Shown here: piece after piece, positions 7,685-14,577 of the stretch
How positions within the stretch are numbered: the first letter of the stretch is position 1
Layout: every line of letters begins with the position of its first letter
Assembly: GCA_910578995.1 (NCBI GenBank)
Contig: CAJTSY010000001.1
Coordinates: 112,357 to 131,042, forward strand
DNA: 18,686 bases
From: an uncultured Acetatifactor sp.
Lineage (GTDB): Bacteria > Bacillota > Clostridia > Lachnospirales > Lachnospiraceae
Reading direction: 5' to 3'
Program-made: the position numbers and the translations under genes
Notes under the pieces: generated by a model
What the model was told of the DNA's origin: nothing
The model's input: the letters and a program-made list of their open reading frames with translations, nothing else
The model's database searches: none

Positions 7685-7816
7685 CAGGCAATGTTAGAAT
7701 GAAATTCCCCTCAGCAGGCTGCGGGGAATGAAACCCTCTTTGGGATTCATTATGGCGTTTACTATAACTTACCCAAAAACGGCAGAACGCATTTTTGTGC
7801 GATCCGCCGTTTTTCA
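7685..7816 (+). ncRNA. Candidate small RNA of about 130 nt, class unknown
   Basis: The segment is bounded by a near-consensus promoter and a rho-independent terminator and has no plausible reading frame. A first hairpin pairs ATTCCCC (7704-7710) with GGGGAAT (7723-7729), with an inner CAG/CTG stem. A second pairs AATGAA+CCC (7727-7736) with GGG+TTCATT (7742-7751). The two share bases 7727-7729 and so compete. The terminator forms the third stem. The competing stems recall a switch, but nothing on this strand follows the terminator for it to control, so a trans-acting small RNA is more likely. I do not recognise it as 6S, tmRNA, SRP or RNase P RNA. The promoter and stems are seen; the RNA itself is inferred. 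Confidence 0.42.
7775..7814. terminator. Bidirectional rho-independent terminator
   Basis: AAAAACGGC (7775-7783) pairs perfectly with GCCGTTTTT (7806-7814), and CGCA (7788-7791) with TGCG (7798-7801) extends the stem after an internal loop. Both strands end in a T-run. It can end the small RNA on the + strand and fucI on the - strand, which stops about 190 bases away. Confidence 0.8.
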
Positions 7817-7840
7817 GATTACATTTTCATCAAAATAAAC

Positions 7841-7960
7841 TTCCCCGGTGCAAGCACTCAAACATCACAAGGGTGTTTGCCTCCTGCTTCGCAGGAGCGG
7901 AGTATTCGCCCCAACCTCGCTACGCTCGGTGCTGGTTTATGCGATGCAGGCATCGGGGAA
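7841..7960. repeat. Cloverleaf-like palindromic element
   Basis: The outer arms TTCCCCGGTGC (7841-7851) and GCATCGGGGAA (7950-7960) pair over 11 bases with one G-U. Inside are CAAACA/TGTTTG (7859-7864, 7874-7879), CTCCTGC/GCAGGAG (7881-7887, 7891-7897) and a weaker ACC/GGT stem (7914-7930). Its right end, GGGGAATGTACCCTC, resembles GGGGAATGAAACCCTC at 7723-7738. It looks like a dispersed intergenic repeat, though only a genome search could show copy number. The rest of the 7453-8003 gap holds no gene. Confidence 0.5.
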
Positions 7961-8003
7961 TGTACCCTCAATGATTCAAATATCGCTATCTACAGACAGC
8001 CGC

Positions 8004-9797
8004 TTATTTGTACATAGGCCCATAAGCCGCGCATGCCCGGTAGTCCTGTCCTTCCTTGTCCATGCCGAAAGCATTCCATGCGGCGGGCCGGAAGATCTTC
8101 TCCTCATCCACATTGTGCATCGCTACAGGGATGCGGAGCATGGAGCACATGGTGATCAGGTCCGCGCCGATATGGCCGTAGCTGATGGCGCCGTGATTAG
8201 CGCCCCAGTTGTTCATCACGTCATAAGCGGTCTTGAAAGCGCCTTTGCCGGTGGTCCTGGGAGCAAACCAGGTGCAGGGCCATGTATAGTCGGTGCGCTT
8301 CCACAGCACATCCGTCACTTCCGCAGGAAGATGGATGGTCCAGCCCTCTGCGATCTGCAGCACGGGTCCCAGTCCCTTCACCAGGTTCAGGCGGATCATG
8401 GTGGCAGGCATCTCGGCCTCTGTCACGAAACGGGAAGAGAATCCGCCGCCCCTGAAATAGCCGCAGTCAGCATAGTTCCATGTGGTAGCCTTCATGATAG
8501 CCTTCTGGTCTTCCTCGGTCACCTCATACCAGGGCCTCATGACGCCGTTGCCGTCGGCATCCTTGGCCTGTCCGTTGGCATCCAGACATGCCGCACCGGA
8601 GTTGATCAGGTGGATGAATCCGCCCGCTTCCTTCGCAACGCCCTCCAGGTCATAGCCTGTGGCCTTCTTCACGGCCTCAGGGCTCCAGTATGTACGCACA
8701 TCCGCGAAAATCTGGGCGCGGTTGGTGAGCAGCTTCATGAACAGCATGCCCAGGCCGTTGAGCACATCGTTCTCCGTAGCCAACACATAAGGCTCCCTTG
8801 CCCCGTTCCAGTCGAAGGAGGTATTCAGCATAGCCTCGGGGAAATCACAGTTGGGATAGAAATCCGTCCACTGACGCTGTCCCTGGAAACCTGCGGCGAT
8901 GGCATTGTGCCCAACCATCTCCTCTTCCCTTCCCTCAGGCAGATTCTTGTTGCCGTTCATCAAATCCTTGATGATACACATCATCTTGACTACAAACTCC
9001 CAGTCCTTATCCTTCTGCTCCCTCGTCTTCTGGATGAATTCCGGATTCTTGTCAAAGCCTTCGATACAGTTCTCCTTCACCCATGCAAGAGCCTTCTCGT
9101 ATTCCTTCTGATCATAAATACCTTCCGTCATACGGCGGATGATTTCCACCTCGTCTACGGATTCCACACGCATGCCCAGGTAATCCTCGATAAAGGCCGG
9201 GTCAATGATGGAGCCGCCGATACCCATACAGATGGAACCGATCTGCAGATAGGATTTGCCTCTCATGGTAGCCACTGCCACTGCGGCGCGGCCGAAACGA
9301 AGGAGCTTCTCCTTCACATCCTCAGGAATGGATGTATCATCCGCCTCCTGTACATCATGTCCGTAGATACCGAATGCGGGCAGTCCCTTCTGGGCATGGG
9401 TTGCCAATACGGATGCCAGATATACTGCGCCGGGACGCTCCGTGCCGTTGAATCCCCATACGCCCTTGATGGTATTGGGATCCATGTCCATTGTCTCCGC
9501 GCCGTAGCACCAGCAGGGAGTAACGGTGAGGGTGATGTCCACGCCTGCCTTCCTGAACTTGTCCGCACAGGCAGCTGTCTCTCCCACACGTCCGATGGTG
9601 GTGTCCGCGATCACAACCTTCACCGGCTCGCCGTTGGAATAGCGCAGGTTCTCCTCAAAAAGGGCAGCCGCTGCCTTTGCCATGTTCATGGTCTGATCTT
9701 CCAGTGATTCCCGCACCTTCAGTGCGCCTCTCCTGCCGTCAATCGTAGGCCGGATACCAATCACCGGATAATCGCCAATCAACCTGTTCTCTGCCAT
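8004..9797 (-). CDS. fucI: L-fucose isomerase
   Basis: Converts L-fucose to L-fuculose (and D-arabinose to D-ribulose) in the cytoplasm, the first step of fucose catabolism. The 597-residue product matches E. coli FucI (591 residues) along its length, with IGIRPTIDGRR near the start, MDPNTIKGVWGFNGTERPG, YGHDVQEADDTSIP and an ending QDYRACAAYGPMYK. The Mn-binding residues align as E342 (ATEND), D366 (FADVRTYW) and H535 (WGANHG), equal to E337, D361 and H528 of the E. coli enzyme, with the same spacing between E and D. GGAGG lies nine bases before the ATG. No fuculokinase, aldolase or fucose permease gene is adjacent, so the remaining steps must be encoded elsewhere. A promoter at 9930-9957 and the terminator at 7775-7814 suggest a single-gene transcript. 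The gene looks fully intact. Confidence 0.97.
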   Translation of the reverse strand: MAENRLIGDYPVIGIRPTIDGRRGALKVRESLEDQTMNMAKAAAALFEENLRYSNGEPVKVVIADTTIGRVGETAACADKFRKAGVDITLTVTPCWCYGAETMDMDPNTIKGVWGFNGTERPGAVYLASVLATHAQKGLPAFGIYGHDVQEADDTSIPEDVKEKLLRFGRAAVAVATMRGKSYLQIGSICMGIGGSIIDPAFIEDYLGMRVESVDEVEIIRRMTEGIYDQKEYEKALAWVKENCIEGFDKNPEFIQKTREQKDKDWEFVVKMMCIIKDLMNGNKNLPEGREEEMVGHNAIAAGFQGQRQWTDFYPNCDFPEAMLNTSFDWNGAREPYVLATENDVLNGLGMLFMKLLTNRAQIFADVRTYWSPEAVKKATGYDLEGVAKEAGGFIHLINSGAACLDANGQAKDADGNGVMRPWYEVTEEDQKAIMKATTWNYADCGYFRGGGFSSRFVTEAEMPATMIRLNLVKGLGPVLQIAEGWTIHLPAEVTDVLWKRTDYTWPCTWFAPRTTGKGAFKTAYDVMNNWGANHGAISYGHIGADLITMCSMLRIPVAMHNVDEEKIFRPAAWNAFGMDKEGQDYRACAAYGPMYK

Positions 9798-9929
9798 TAA
9801 AATGTTCCTCCTCTACTAATATATAATGATCGTACTATAGCCACTCACTATTGAATCAACATTGTCCCGCAATCTCATGCGCATCGGCACATATGGAATC
9901 AAAAGCTGACACAGTACTCATGTGTAAAT

Positions 9930-9957
9930 ATTATACCATAACACCCATACATTTCAA
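9930..9957 (-). promoter_or_regulatory. fucI promoter
   Basis: Read on the - strand: TTGAAA (9957-9952), a 16-base spacer and a perfect TATAAT (9935-9930). The start would be near 9923, giving a leader of about 125 bases before fucI. Confidence 0.6.
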
Positions 9958-9967
9958 GCTTTTTTCC

Positions 9968-9979
9968 GTACAATTGTAC
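9968..9979. promoter_or_regulatory. Palindromic operator candidate upstream of the fucI promoter
   Basis: GTACAATTGTAC is a perfect 12-base palindrome about ten bases upstream of the -35 box. It contains the half-site TTGTACAAAT, similar to operators of GntR-type sugar regulators such as AraR. No such regulator is encoded in the window, so the protein that binds is unknown. Confidence 0.35.
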
Positions 9980-10108
9980 AAATAAACTACCGTTCACTCC
10001 TCTCAAAACACCAGATACGTGCAAAGCGCTCAAATTATGCGTTTCGATGCAAAACACTCCGGTTTTCCGCACAGATAAGTGCGAAAATACATCTTGTCAT
10101 AGGCATAT

Positions 10109-12151
10109 TTACTTCAGCTCTCCATCCCATGGCAGAAATTCACAGGAGCACACCAACGGAAAATTTCCCGCTTCATAATAAATCGGAAGCGCTTTTTCCT
10201 CCCCCACATCGGCGCCGCAAATGAAATAAGAGCCGTCCTTCGTCAGAATCATGGTATTCTCCCGATCTCTTTCATAATTCTCGATAAACTCAGTCAAATC
10301 CTGACAATCCATATTGTAGCTGATACGCCCTGTCCAGACCATGGCCACATCCTCTGCCACCTGTGTCGGCGCAGACACAACCGTACCAGTGGTTCCGCAG
10401 TTTCCCGCATAATTGTCCCCCCATGTCCACAGGCTTCCGTCGCGGAGCAATGCCGCATGATTATACGCCCCACCCGTCACCAGTGCCGCATCCTCCAGCA
10501 CCTTCACAGGATAGGGATAGAAACACTCCCTGTCTCTGTCATACCCGACGGTCCCGAAGATCCAGACCGAATCGTCCGTCTTCATACAGGCCACATCACT
10601 CCGGCCGCAGCGGGCATAGGCCACATCCTCCATCAGAAGGCTAGGTTCTGTCACCAGATGATACTCCCTGTTCACATGCTTCATCCATTCTTCTTTCTCA
10701 TACCGCGGCAGCGCTCCCCCGGTACCGTTTCCCATGCCGTAGAGCTTATGATCCTTTGTGAGATAAATGGTAAAGCCCTCCTGGGAACAGTCTACATGTA
10801 TGACCTCTTCCGCTATTTTCACCATATCCTTATAGAAATTCTTCCCCTGCGGCCCCTGCCCCAGCTGGCCGTAACTATTCTCTCCGCACCCCCACAAGAC
10901 CCGCTCCTCATCTATATAATAGAGATTGGATAGATTCCCGGTATTGGTGATATAATGCTCCTCTATGGAAATCTCCACTCTGTATTCGGAATCCTCCGTC
11001 CGCACATCCTCCGATCCGTTTTCCGGAATGTACAGACCATGTCTTCCCGCATCCGCCGCATTCGATAGCGCTGTTTCCTTCCCTTTGCCGGGATTATCCG
11101 TCAGGCTTCTCCCGTCCGGTTCATGAAATGCTGCAAAACAGGTTATTCCCAGCATGCAGATCATGACCGCTGACACACCCGCTCCATACCCATGTCTGTA
11201 CCGCATGATTCCCTTGATCCTTCTCTCCATAAAACGTCTGGCGCCTCCCGCCGATGTGGCCAGATTCCCCCGAAGGTGTTCTGTACAGGAGCAGGCAGCC
11301 GCGGCCAACAGGCTCTCCCCGTAGGCATAGCGTTCCCCCGGCTGCATCCCCCTGACCACTCTGGCGTCGCAGGCCAGCTCTCCATCCTGCCTTGAGGCAT
11401 AATAGGCCCACCATATGAAAGGATTATGCCACTGCAGAATCAGACAGATCACCCGCAGAAACTGCCAAAACGGATCTCCCGCCTTCAGATGCTGGCGCTC
11501 ATGCAATATTACATGCTCTATCACGGAGTCCTCCTTCAGACCTTCCATATCTATATAGACTGCCGGGGAGAAGACACCCGCCAGACAGTTGTATCCCGGC
11601 ATATCATATAACGGAATTCCGTACAGAAGTGTCCCCACCCTTTTTCTTCCCAATTTTAAGCTGAAAAAGAGCCTGATATTATTGGCCGTCAGATAGATTG
11701 CCGTTATCGCTGCGCCCGCAAGCCACAGGCAGAAAATAAGCCGGCGGAGCTGCCCTTCCTGCTTTGTCTGTTCCTCAGCCACTCCTATCAGTTGCCGGTC
11801 GTCTCTTCCAGCCGTATAGTCTACGCCGCTGTCCTCCGGCAGTGCTGCTTTCGTCTGCCCGCCGGCATGGTGACCGCTGTCCGTCCCTGACGCTTCGATA
11901 AATTCTCCTGCACTTTCCTCTGGCAGCGCTTCCGTCCGTTCACTGCCTCTCCATACCCATTCCGTGACCCCGGGCACTTCCGGCAAGATCTCAACCCGCA
12001 CCGGTACCAGAATCCGCAGCGCTACAAAAATCCACAGAAAATACTTCACGCCCGGTTCCAACCGCCTCAGCAATACCCGGCTGACCAGGATAACCAGCAG
12101 TGTCAGAACCGCCGCTTCCGCCGTAATCCGGCTTAAGTACAAAAATCTCAT
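10109..12151 (-). CDS. BlaR1-type M56 membrane metallopeptidase with an RCC1-like extracellular sensor
   Basis: A 680-residue sensor protease, expected to inactivate the BlaI-type repressor when its outside domain detects a signal. Membrane segments lie at about 10-28, 36-55, 137-160 and 324-342. The zinc site is HERQH (217-221) with the downstream acidic ELACD (258-262), so the protease core is intact. In BlaR1/MecR1 the region after the last membrane segment is a penicillin-binding domain. Here no SxxK or KTG motifs are seen; instead residues about 400-680 carry RCC1-like beta-propeller units (VLWGCGENSYGQLGQG at 418-433, SLWTWGDNYAGNCGT at 573-587, each followed by a V..V.C/G..H.. strand). 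The first extracytoplasmic loop (60-135) is long and acidic. The start at 12151 has GGAGG just upstream, 10 bases after the repressor stop; an in-frame start at 12244 would overlap the repressor. The ligand is unknown. Confidence 0.88.
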   Translation of the reverse strand: MRFLYLSRITAEAAVLTLLVILVSRVLLRRLEPGVKYFLWIFVALRILVPVRVEILPEVPGVTEWVWRGSERTEALPEESAGEFIEASGTDSGHHAGGQTKAALPEDSGVDYTAGRDDRQLIGVAEEQTKQEGQLRRLIFCLWLAGAAITAIYLTANNIRLFFSLKLGRKRVGTLLYGIPLYDMPGYNCLAGVFSPAVYIDMEGLKEDSVIEHVILHERQHLKAGDPFWQFLRVICLILQWHNPFIWWAYYASRQDGELACDARVVRGMQPGERYAYGESLLAAAACSCTEHLRGNLATSAGGARRFMERRIKGIMRYRHGYGAGVSAVMICMLGITCFAAFHEPDGRSLTDNPGKGKETALSNAADAGRHGLYIPENGSEDVRTEDSEYRVEISIEEHYITNTGNLSNLYYIDEERVLWGCGENSYGQLGQGPQGKNFYKDMVKIAEEVIHVDCSQEGFTIYLTKDHKLYGMGNGTGGALPRYEKEEWMKHVNREYHLVTEPSLLMEDVAYARCGRSDVACMKTDDSVWIFGTVGYDRDRECFYPYPVKVLEDAALVTGGAYNHAALLRDGSLWTWGDNYAGNCGTTGTVVSAPTQVAEDVAMVWTGRISYNMDCQDLTEFIENYERDRENTMILTKDGSYFICGADVGEEKALPIYYEAGNFPLVCSCEFLPWDGELK

Positions 12152-12161
12152 ATATCCTCCT

Positions 12162-12560
12162 TCAACTCTCTTCTGCGTCTCCCTCCGGCCTAAGCTCCTC
12201 CAGTACCTTCCTGATCTCCCGGATGTCCTCCCGGGACAGCGCATTCTCCTGGGCCATGGCCGAGACCATCAATCCCAGTCTGCCCTGATAGAAATTCTGC
12301 AGAAATGTGCTTCTTTCTCTCCTTGCCACAGTCTCCTCCGAATGCACCGGCATATAAAATCTGGTCCGGCCCCGCCGCTCATAGGTCACAAGACCTTTGG
12401 CTTCCATCCTTTTCAGAAAAGAAATAACTGCCTGCTTGCTCCATCCGGTATCCTGTTCCAGCTTTCCCGTAATCTGCATTACGGACATCGCCCCTTCCTT
12501 CCATAATAAGCAGAGCAGCTTTTGTTCGGATTTTGTTATATTCGTCTCTTTCCCTTCCAT
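12162..12560 (-). CDS. BlaI/MecI/CopY-family transcriptional repressor
   Basis: A 132-residue winged-helix repressor. Residues 8-70 form the DNA-binding fold, with SEQKLLCLLW, the recognition region GWSKQAVISFLKRMEAKGL and the wing VTYERRGRTRFYMP; residues about 74-125 form the helical dimerisation arm. In the family the dimer blocks its own promoter until the partner BlaR1 protease triggers its cleavage. The gene is first in a two-gene operon, and the BlaR1-type gene follows after 10 bases. An Asn-Phe pair occurs at 89-90, but by my alignment it is not at the position of the known cleavage bond of BlaI, so the cut site is uncertain. GGAAG precedes the ATG. The targets are probably its own operon and perhaps the divergent symporter gene. 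Confidence 0.93.
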   Translation of the reverse strand: MEGKETNITKSEQKLLCLLWKEGAMSVMQITGKLEQDTGWSKQAVISFLKRMEAKGLVTYERRGRTRFYMPVHSEETVARRERSTFLQNFYQGRLGLMVSAMAQENALSREDIREIRKVLEELRPEGDAEES

Positions 12561-12611
12561 AGTCGCTTCCTCTCTCTCCTATCCGCCGGACCCGCTCAAC
12601 CATATAGTCCT

Positions 12612-12640
12612 ATTATACTGCAACACATTTACATTTACAA
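12612..12640 (-). promoter_or_regulatory. Promoter of the BlaI/BlaR1-type operon with overlapping operator candidate
   Basis: Read on the - strand: TTGTAA (12640-12635), a 17-base spacer and TATAAT (12617-12612). The -35 box lies in a repeated TGTAAATG TGTAAATG-like stretch (CTTGTAAATGTAAATGTG on the - strand), which contains the TGTA/TACA core typical of BlaI operators. Autorepression is inferred. Confidence 0.55.
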
Positions 12641-12704
12641 GCAATTTTGGTAACAAAATAGTTTCCAATTATCTTAAGATTTTTTCTCCGTTTTTAAGTT
12701 ATAT

Positions 12705-12733
12705 TTGCATATCCCGCCAAGTTGTGCTATAGT
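12705..12733 (+). promoter_or_regulatory. Promoter of the symporter gene
   Basis: TTGCAT (12705-12710), 17 bases, TATAGT (12728-12733). The start would be near 12740, giving a leader of about 90 bases. It fires away from the BlaI promoter about 90 bases to the left. Confidence 0.55.
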
Positions 12734-12751
12734 TACTTCATCACTTTAAAC

Positions 12752-12801
12752 TTGCAGCGTGTGACAGTGTACTTTCATAACAAAACCGTCACGCCTTGCA
12801 A
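12752..12801 (+). promoter_or_regulatory. Inverted repeat in the symporter leader
   Basis: TTGCAGCGTGTGAC (12752-12765) and GTCACGCCTTGCAA (12788-12801) pair over two blocks, GCGTG/CACGC and TTGCA/TGCAA, with small bulges. It lies between the predicted transcription start and the ribosome site. It could be an operator just downstream of the promoter or an RNA hairpin; sequence alone does not decide. Confidence 0.35.
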
Positions 12802-12828
12802 TAATCAAACATACCTATAGGAGGCACT

Positions 12829-14367
12829 ATGAAACTACTATTACTTATCCTCTATTTTGCGGTGCTCATCGCCATCGGGCTCTACTGCCGCAAACATGCT
12901 ACCGATGTCAACGGCTTCGTACTGGGCGGCCGTTCCGTGGGGCCGTGGCTCACCGCCTTTGCCTACGGCACATCCTATTTTTCCGCAGTTGTATTCGTGG
13001 GCTATGCGGGACAGTTCGGCTGGAAATACGGTGTAGCCGCCACATGGGCAGGAATCGGCAATGCCATCATCGGCTCCCTGCTGGCCTGGGTGGTCCTTGG
13101 ACGCCGCACCCGCATTATGACGCAGCATCTGGACTCTGCCACCATGCCCCAGTTTTTCGGGGAACGTTTCGGCAGCAAGCCGCTGAAAATCGGAGCTTCC
13201 GCCATTATATTCATCTTTTTGATTCCTTATACCGCATCCCTGTACAATGGCCTGTCCCGGCTCTTCGGTATGGCTTTTGACATAGATTACTCCGTCTGCA
13301 TCCTGCTGATGGCCGTATTGACGGCAATCTATGTCATCGCAGGCGGCTACATGGCCACTGCCATCAATGATTTCATTCAGGGCATAATCATGCTGGTAGG
13401 CATCGTAACGGTCATCGCGGCGGTATTAAAGAGCAAAGGCGGCTTTATGGCGGCTCTGGACAATCTGGCGAGAGTGACGGACGAATCCGCAGCAGCCACG
13501 CCCGGCATCTTCGCCTCCTTCTTCGGACCGGATCCGCTGAACCTGATGTTTGTGGTAATCCTGACCTCTCTGGGCACCTGGGGTCTTCCGCAGATGGTAC
13601 AGAAATTCTACGCTATCAAAAACGAAGAGTCCATCAAAAAGGGGACCATCATCTCCACCCTGTTCGCTCTGGTAGTGGCAGGCGGCAGCTATTTCCTGGG
13701 CGGTTTCGGCAGACTCTTCTCCGATCAGATCGACGTGACGGCGAACGGCTTTGACTCCATTATTCCCACCATGTTGTCAGGTCTCTCTCCCATGCTGATC
13801 GCTTTGGTGGTGATTTTGGTGCTCTCCGCCTCCATGTCCACATTATCCTCTCTGGTCATTGCGTCCAGCTCCACTTTGACCATTGACTTTTTGAAGGTTC
13901 TTGTTTTCAAGAAGATGGAGGAGAAAAAGCAGGTTCTGACCATGCGTATCCTGATCGTGGTCTTTATCGCCATTTCTTCCGTTTTGGCCCTGATCCAGTA
14001 CAAGAGCTCCGTGACCTTTATCGCTCAGCTGATGGGCGTATCCTGGGGTGCGCTGGCCGGTTCCTTCCTGGCACCTTTTCTCTACTCACTTTATTCCAAA
14101 AAGGTAACCAAGGCATCCTGCTGGGTCTGCTTCCTGTTCAGCTCCATATTAATGATCGCCAATATTTTCTTCCGCTCCTCCTTCCCGGCAATCATGCAGT
14201 CGCCCATCAACTGCGGCGCCATCGCCATGCTTGCGGGCCTGGTTATTGTGCCAGTGGTAAGCCTCTTTACACCCAGGCCGGACAAAAAGCTAGTGGACAA
14301 TGCCTTCGCATGCTATGAGAAGAAAACGGAAGTCTCCCAGAAGACTGCGCTGGGAAAATCCAGATAA
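12829..14367 (+). CDS. Sodium/solute symporter (SSS family)
   Basis: An integral membrane carrier (512 residues, about 13 hydrophobic segments) of the LeuT-fold SSS family, which couples uptake of sugars, amino acids or organic acids to sodium entry. FVLGGRSVGPWLTAFAYG (30-47) is the conserved first segment region. IYVIAGGYMATAINDFIQGI (167-186) is the family signature with the substrate/sodium-site QG motif. The charged tail (about 485-512) is cytoplasmic. AGGAGG is placed five bases before the ATG. It is divergent from the BlaI-type operon and convergent with the broken glycosyl hydrolase. Next to fucI and that hydrolase a sugar substrate is plausible, but the family does not allow a substrate call from sequence. 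The gene is intact and ends in a strong terminator. Confidence 0.93.
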   Translation: MKLLLLILYFAVLIAIGLYCRKHATDVNGFVLGGRSVGPWLTAFAYGTSYFSAVVFVGYAGQFGWKYGVAATWAGIGNAIIGSLLAWVVLGRRTRIMTQHLDSATMPQFFGERFGSKPLKIGASAIIFIFLIPYTASLYNGLSRLFGMAFDIDYSVCILLMAVLTAIYVIAGGYMATAINDFIQGIIMLVGIVTVIAAVLKSKGGFMAALDNLARVTDESAAATPGIFASFFGPDPLNLMFVVILTSLGTWGLPQMVQKFYAIKNEESIKKGTIISTLFALVVAGGSYFLGGFGRLFSDQIDVTANGFDSIIPTMLSGLSPMLIALVVILVLSASMSTLSSLVIASSSTLTIDFLKVLVFKKMEEKKQVLTMRILIVVFIAISSVLALIQYKSSVTFIAQLMGVSWGALAGSFLAPFLYSLYSKKVTKASCWVCFLFSSILMIANIFFRSSFPAIMQSPINCGAIAMLAGLVIVPVVSLFTPRPDKKLVDNAFACYEKKTEVSQKTALGKSR

Positions 14368-14384
14368 AGAGGGCCGCCCGTCAA

Positions 14385-14489
14385 CGGACTTTCTTATTCA
14401 TGAAACAAACCAAACGAAAAAAACCTCTCTACGGCAGGATGATCTGTCCCTGACTGCAGAGAGGTTTTCTTACCTTATAGGAAAGTCCG
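14385..14489. repeat. Outer inverted repeat enclosing the terminator
   Basis: CGGACTTTCTTAT (14385-14397) pairs with ATAGGAAAGTCCG (14477-14489) over 13 bases with one G-U. A further hairpin CCGTC/GACGG (14487-14491, 14496-14500) adjoins its right arm. The whole could fold as one long branched stem around the terminator. Confidence 0.6.
14417..14470 (+). terminator. Rho-independent terminator of the symporter gene
   Basis: AAAACCTCTCT (14420-14430) pairs perfectly with AGAGAGGTTTT (14458-14468), with an A-run before and TTTTCTT after, so it can act on both strands. It lies 50 bases after the symporter stop codon. Confidence 0.8.
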
Positions 14490-14496
14490 TCGTCAG

Positions 14497-14577
14497 ACGG
14501 ATATGGAATCAGTACCGTGAGTGCATTCATCTGCCGCTTCCTATTTTACATTACAAATGCACTCATTCCTCATCCGT
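14497..14577. repeat. Long imperfect inverted repeat at the end of the broken hydrolase gene
   Basis: TGAGTGCATT (14518-14527) pairs perfectly with AATGCACTCA (14556-14565). Outside it, GGAAT (14505-14509) pairs with ATTCC (14565-14569) and ACGGAT (14497-14502) with ATCCGT (14572-14577). A TTTTCT run follows on the + strand. It overlaps the restored stop codon of the hydrolase (14570-14572). Confidence 0.6.

Noticed and set aside
7848..9707. 619-codon open frame on the + strand opposite fucI
   Set aside because: It is antisense to an intact, highly conserved fucI in codon register that leaves few stops; no ribosome site and no recognisable domain.
10017..10034. CcpA (cre) site in GTGCAAAGCGCTCA upstream of fucI
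   Set aside because: The core AAAGCGCT fits, but the TG and CA ends have the wrong spacing and it lies over 200 bases from the fucI start; not strong enough to call.
12152..12244. Upstream in-frame start for the BlaR1-type protein
   Set aside because: It would overlap the repressor gene and add a basic, non-membrane segment; ATG at 12151 has an ideal GGAGG.
12291..12296. Asn-Phe pair of the repressor as the BlaI-type cleavage site
   Set aside because: By hand alignment to BlaI the known cut site falls about a dozen residues further on, where this protein reads differently.
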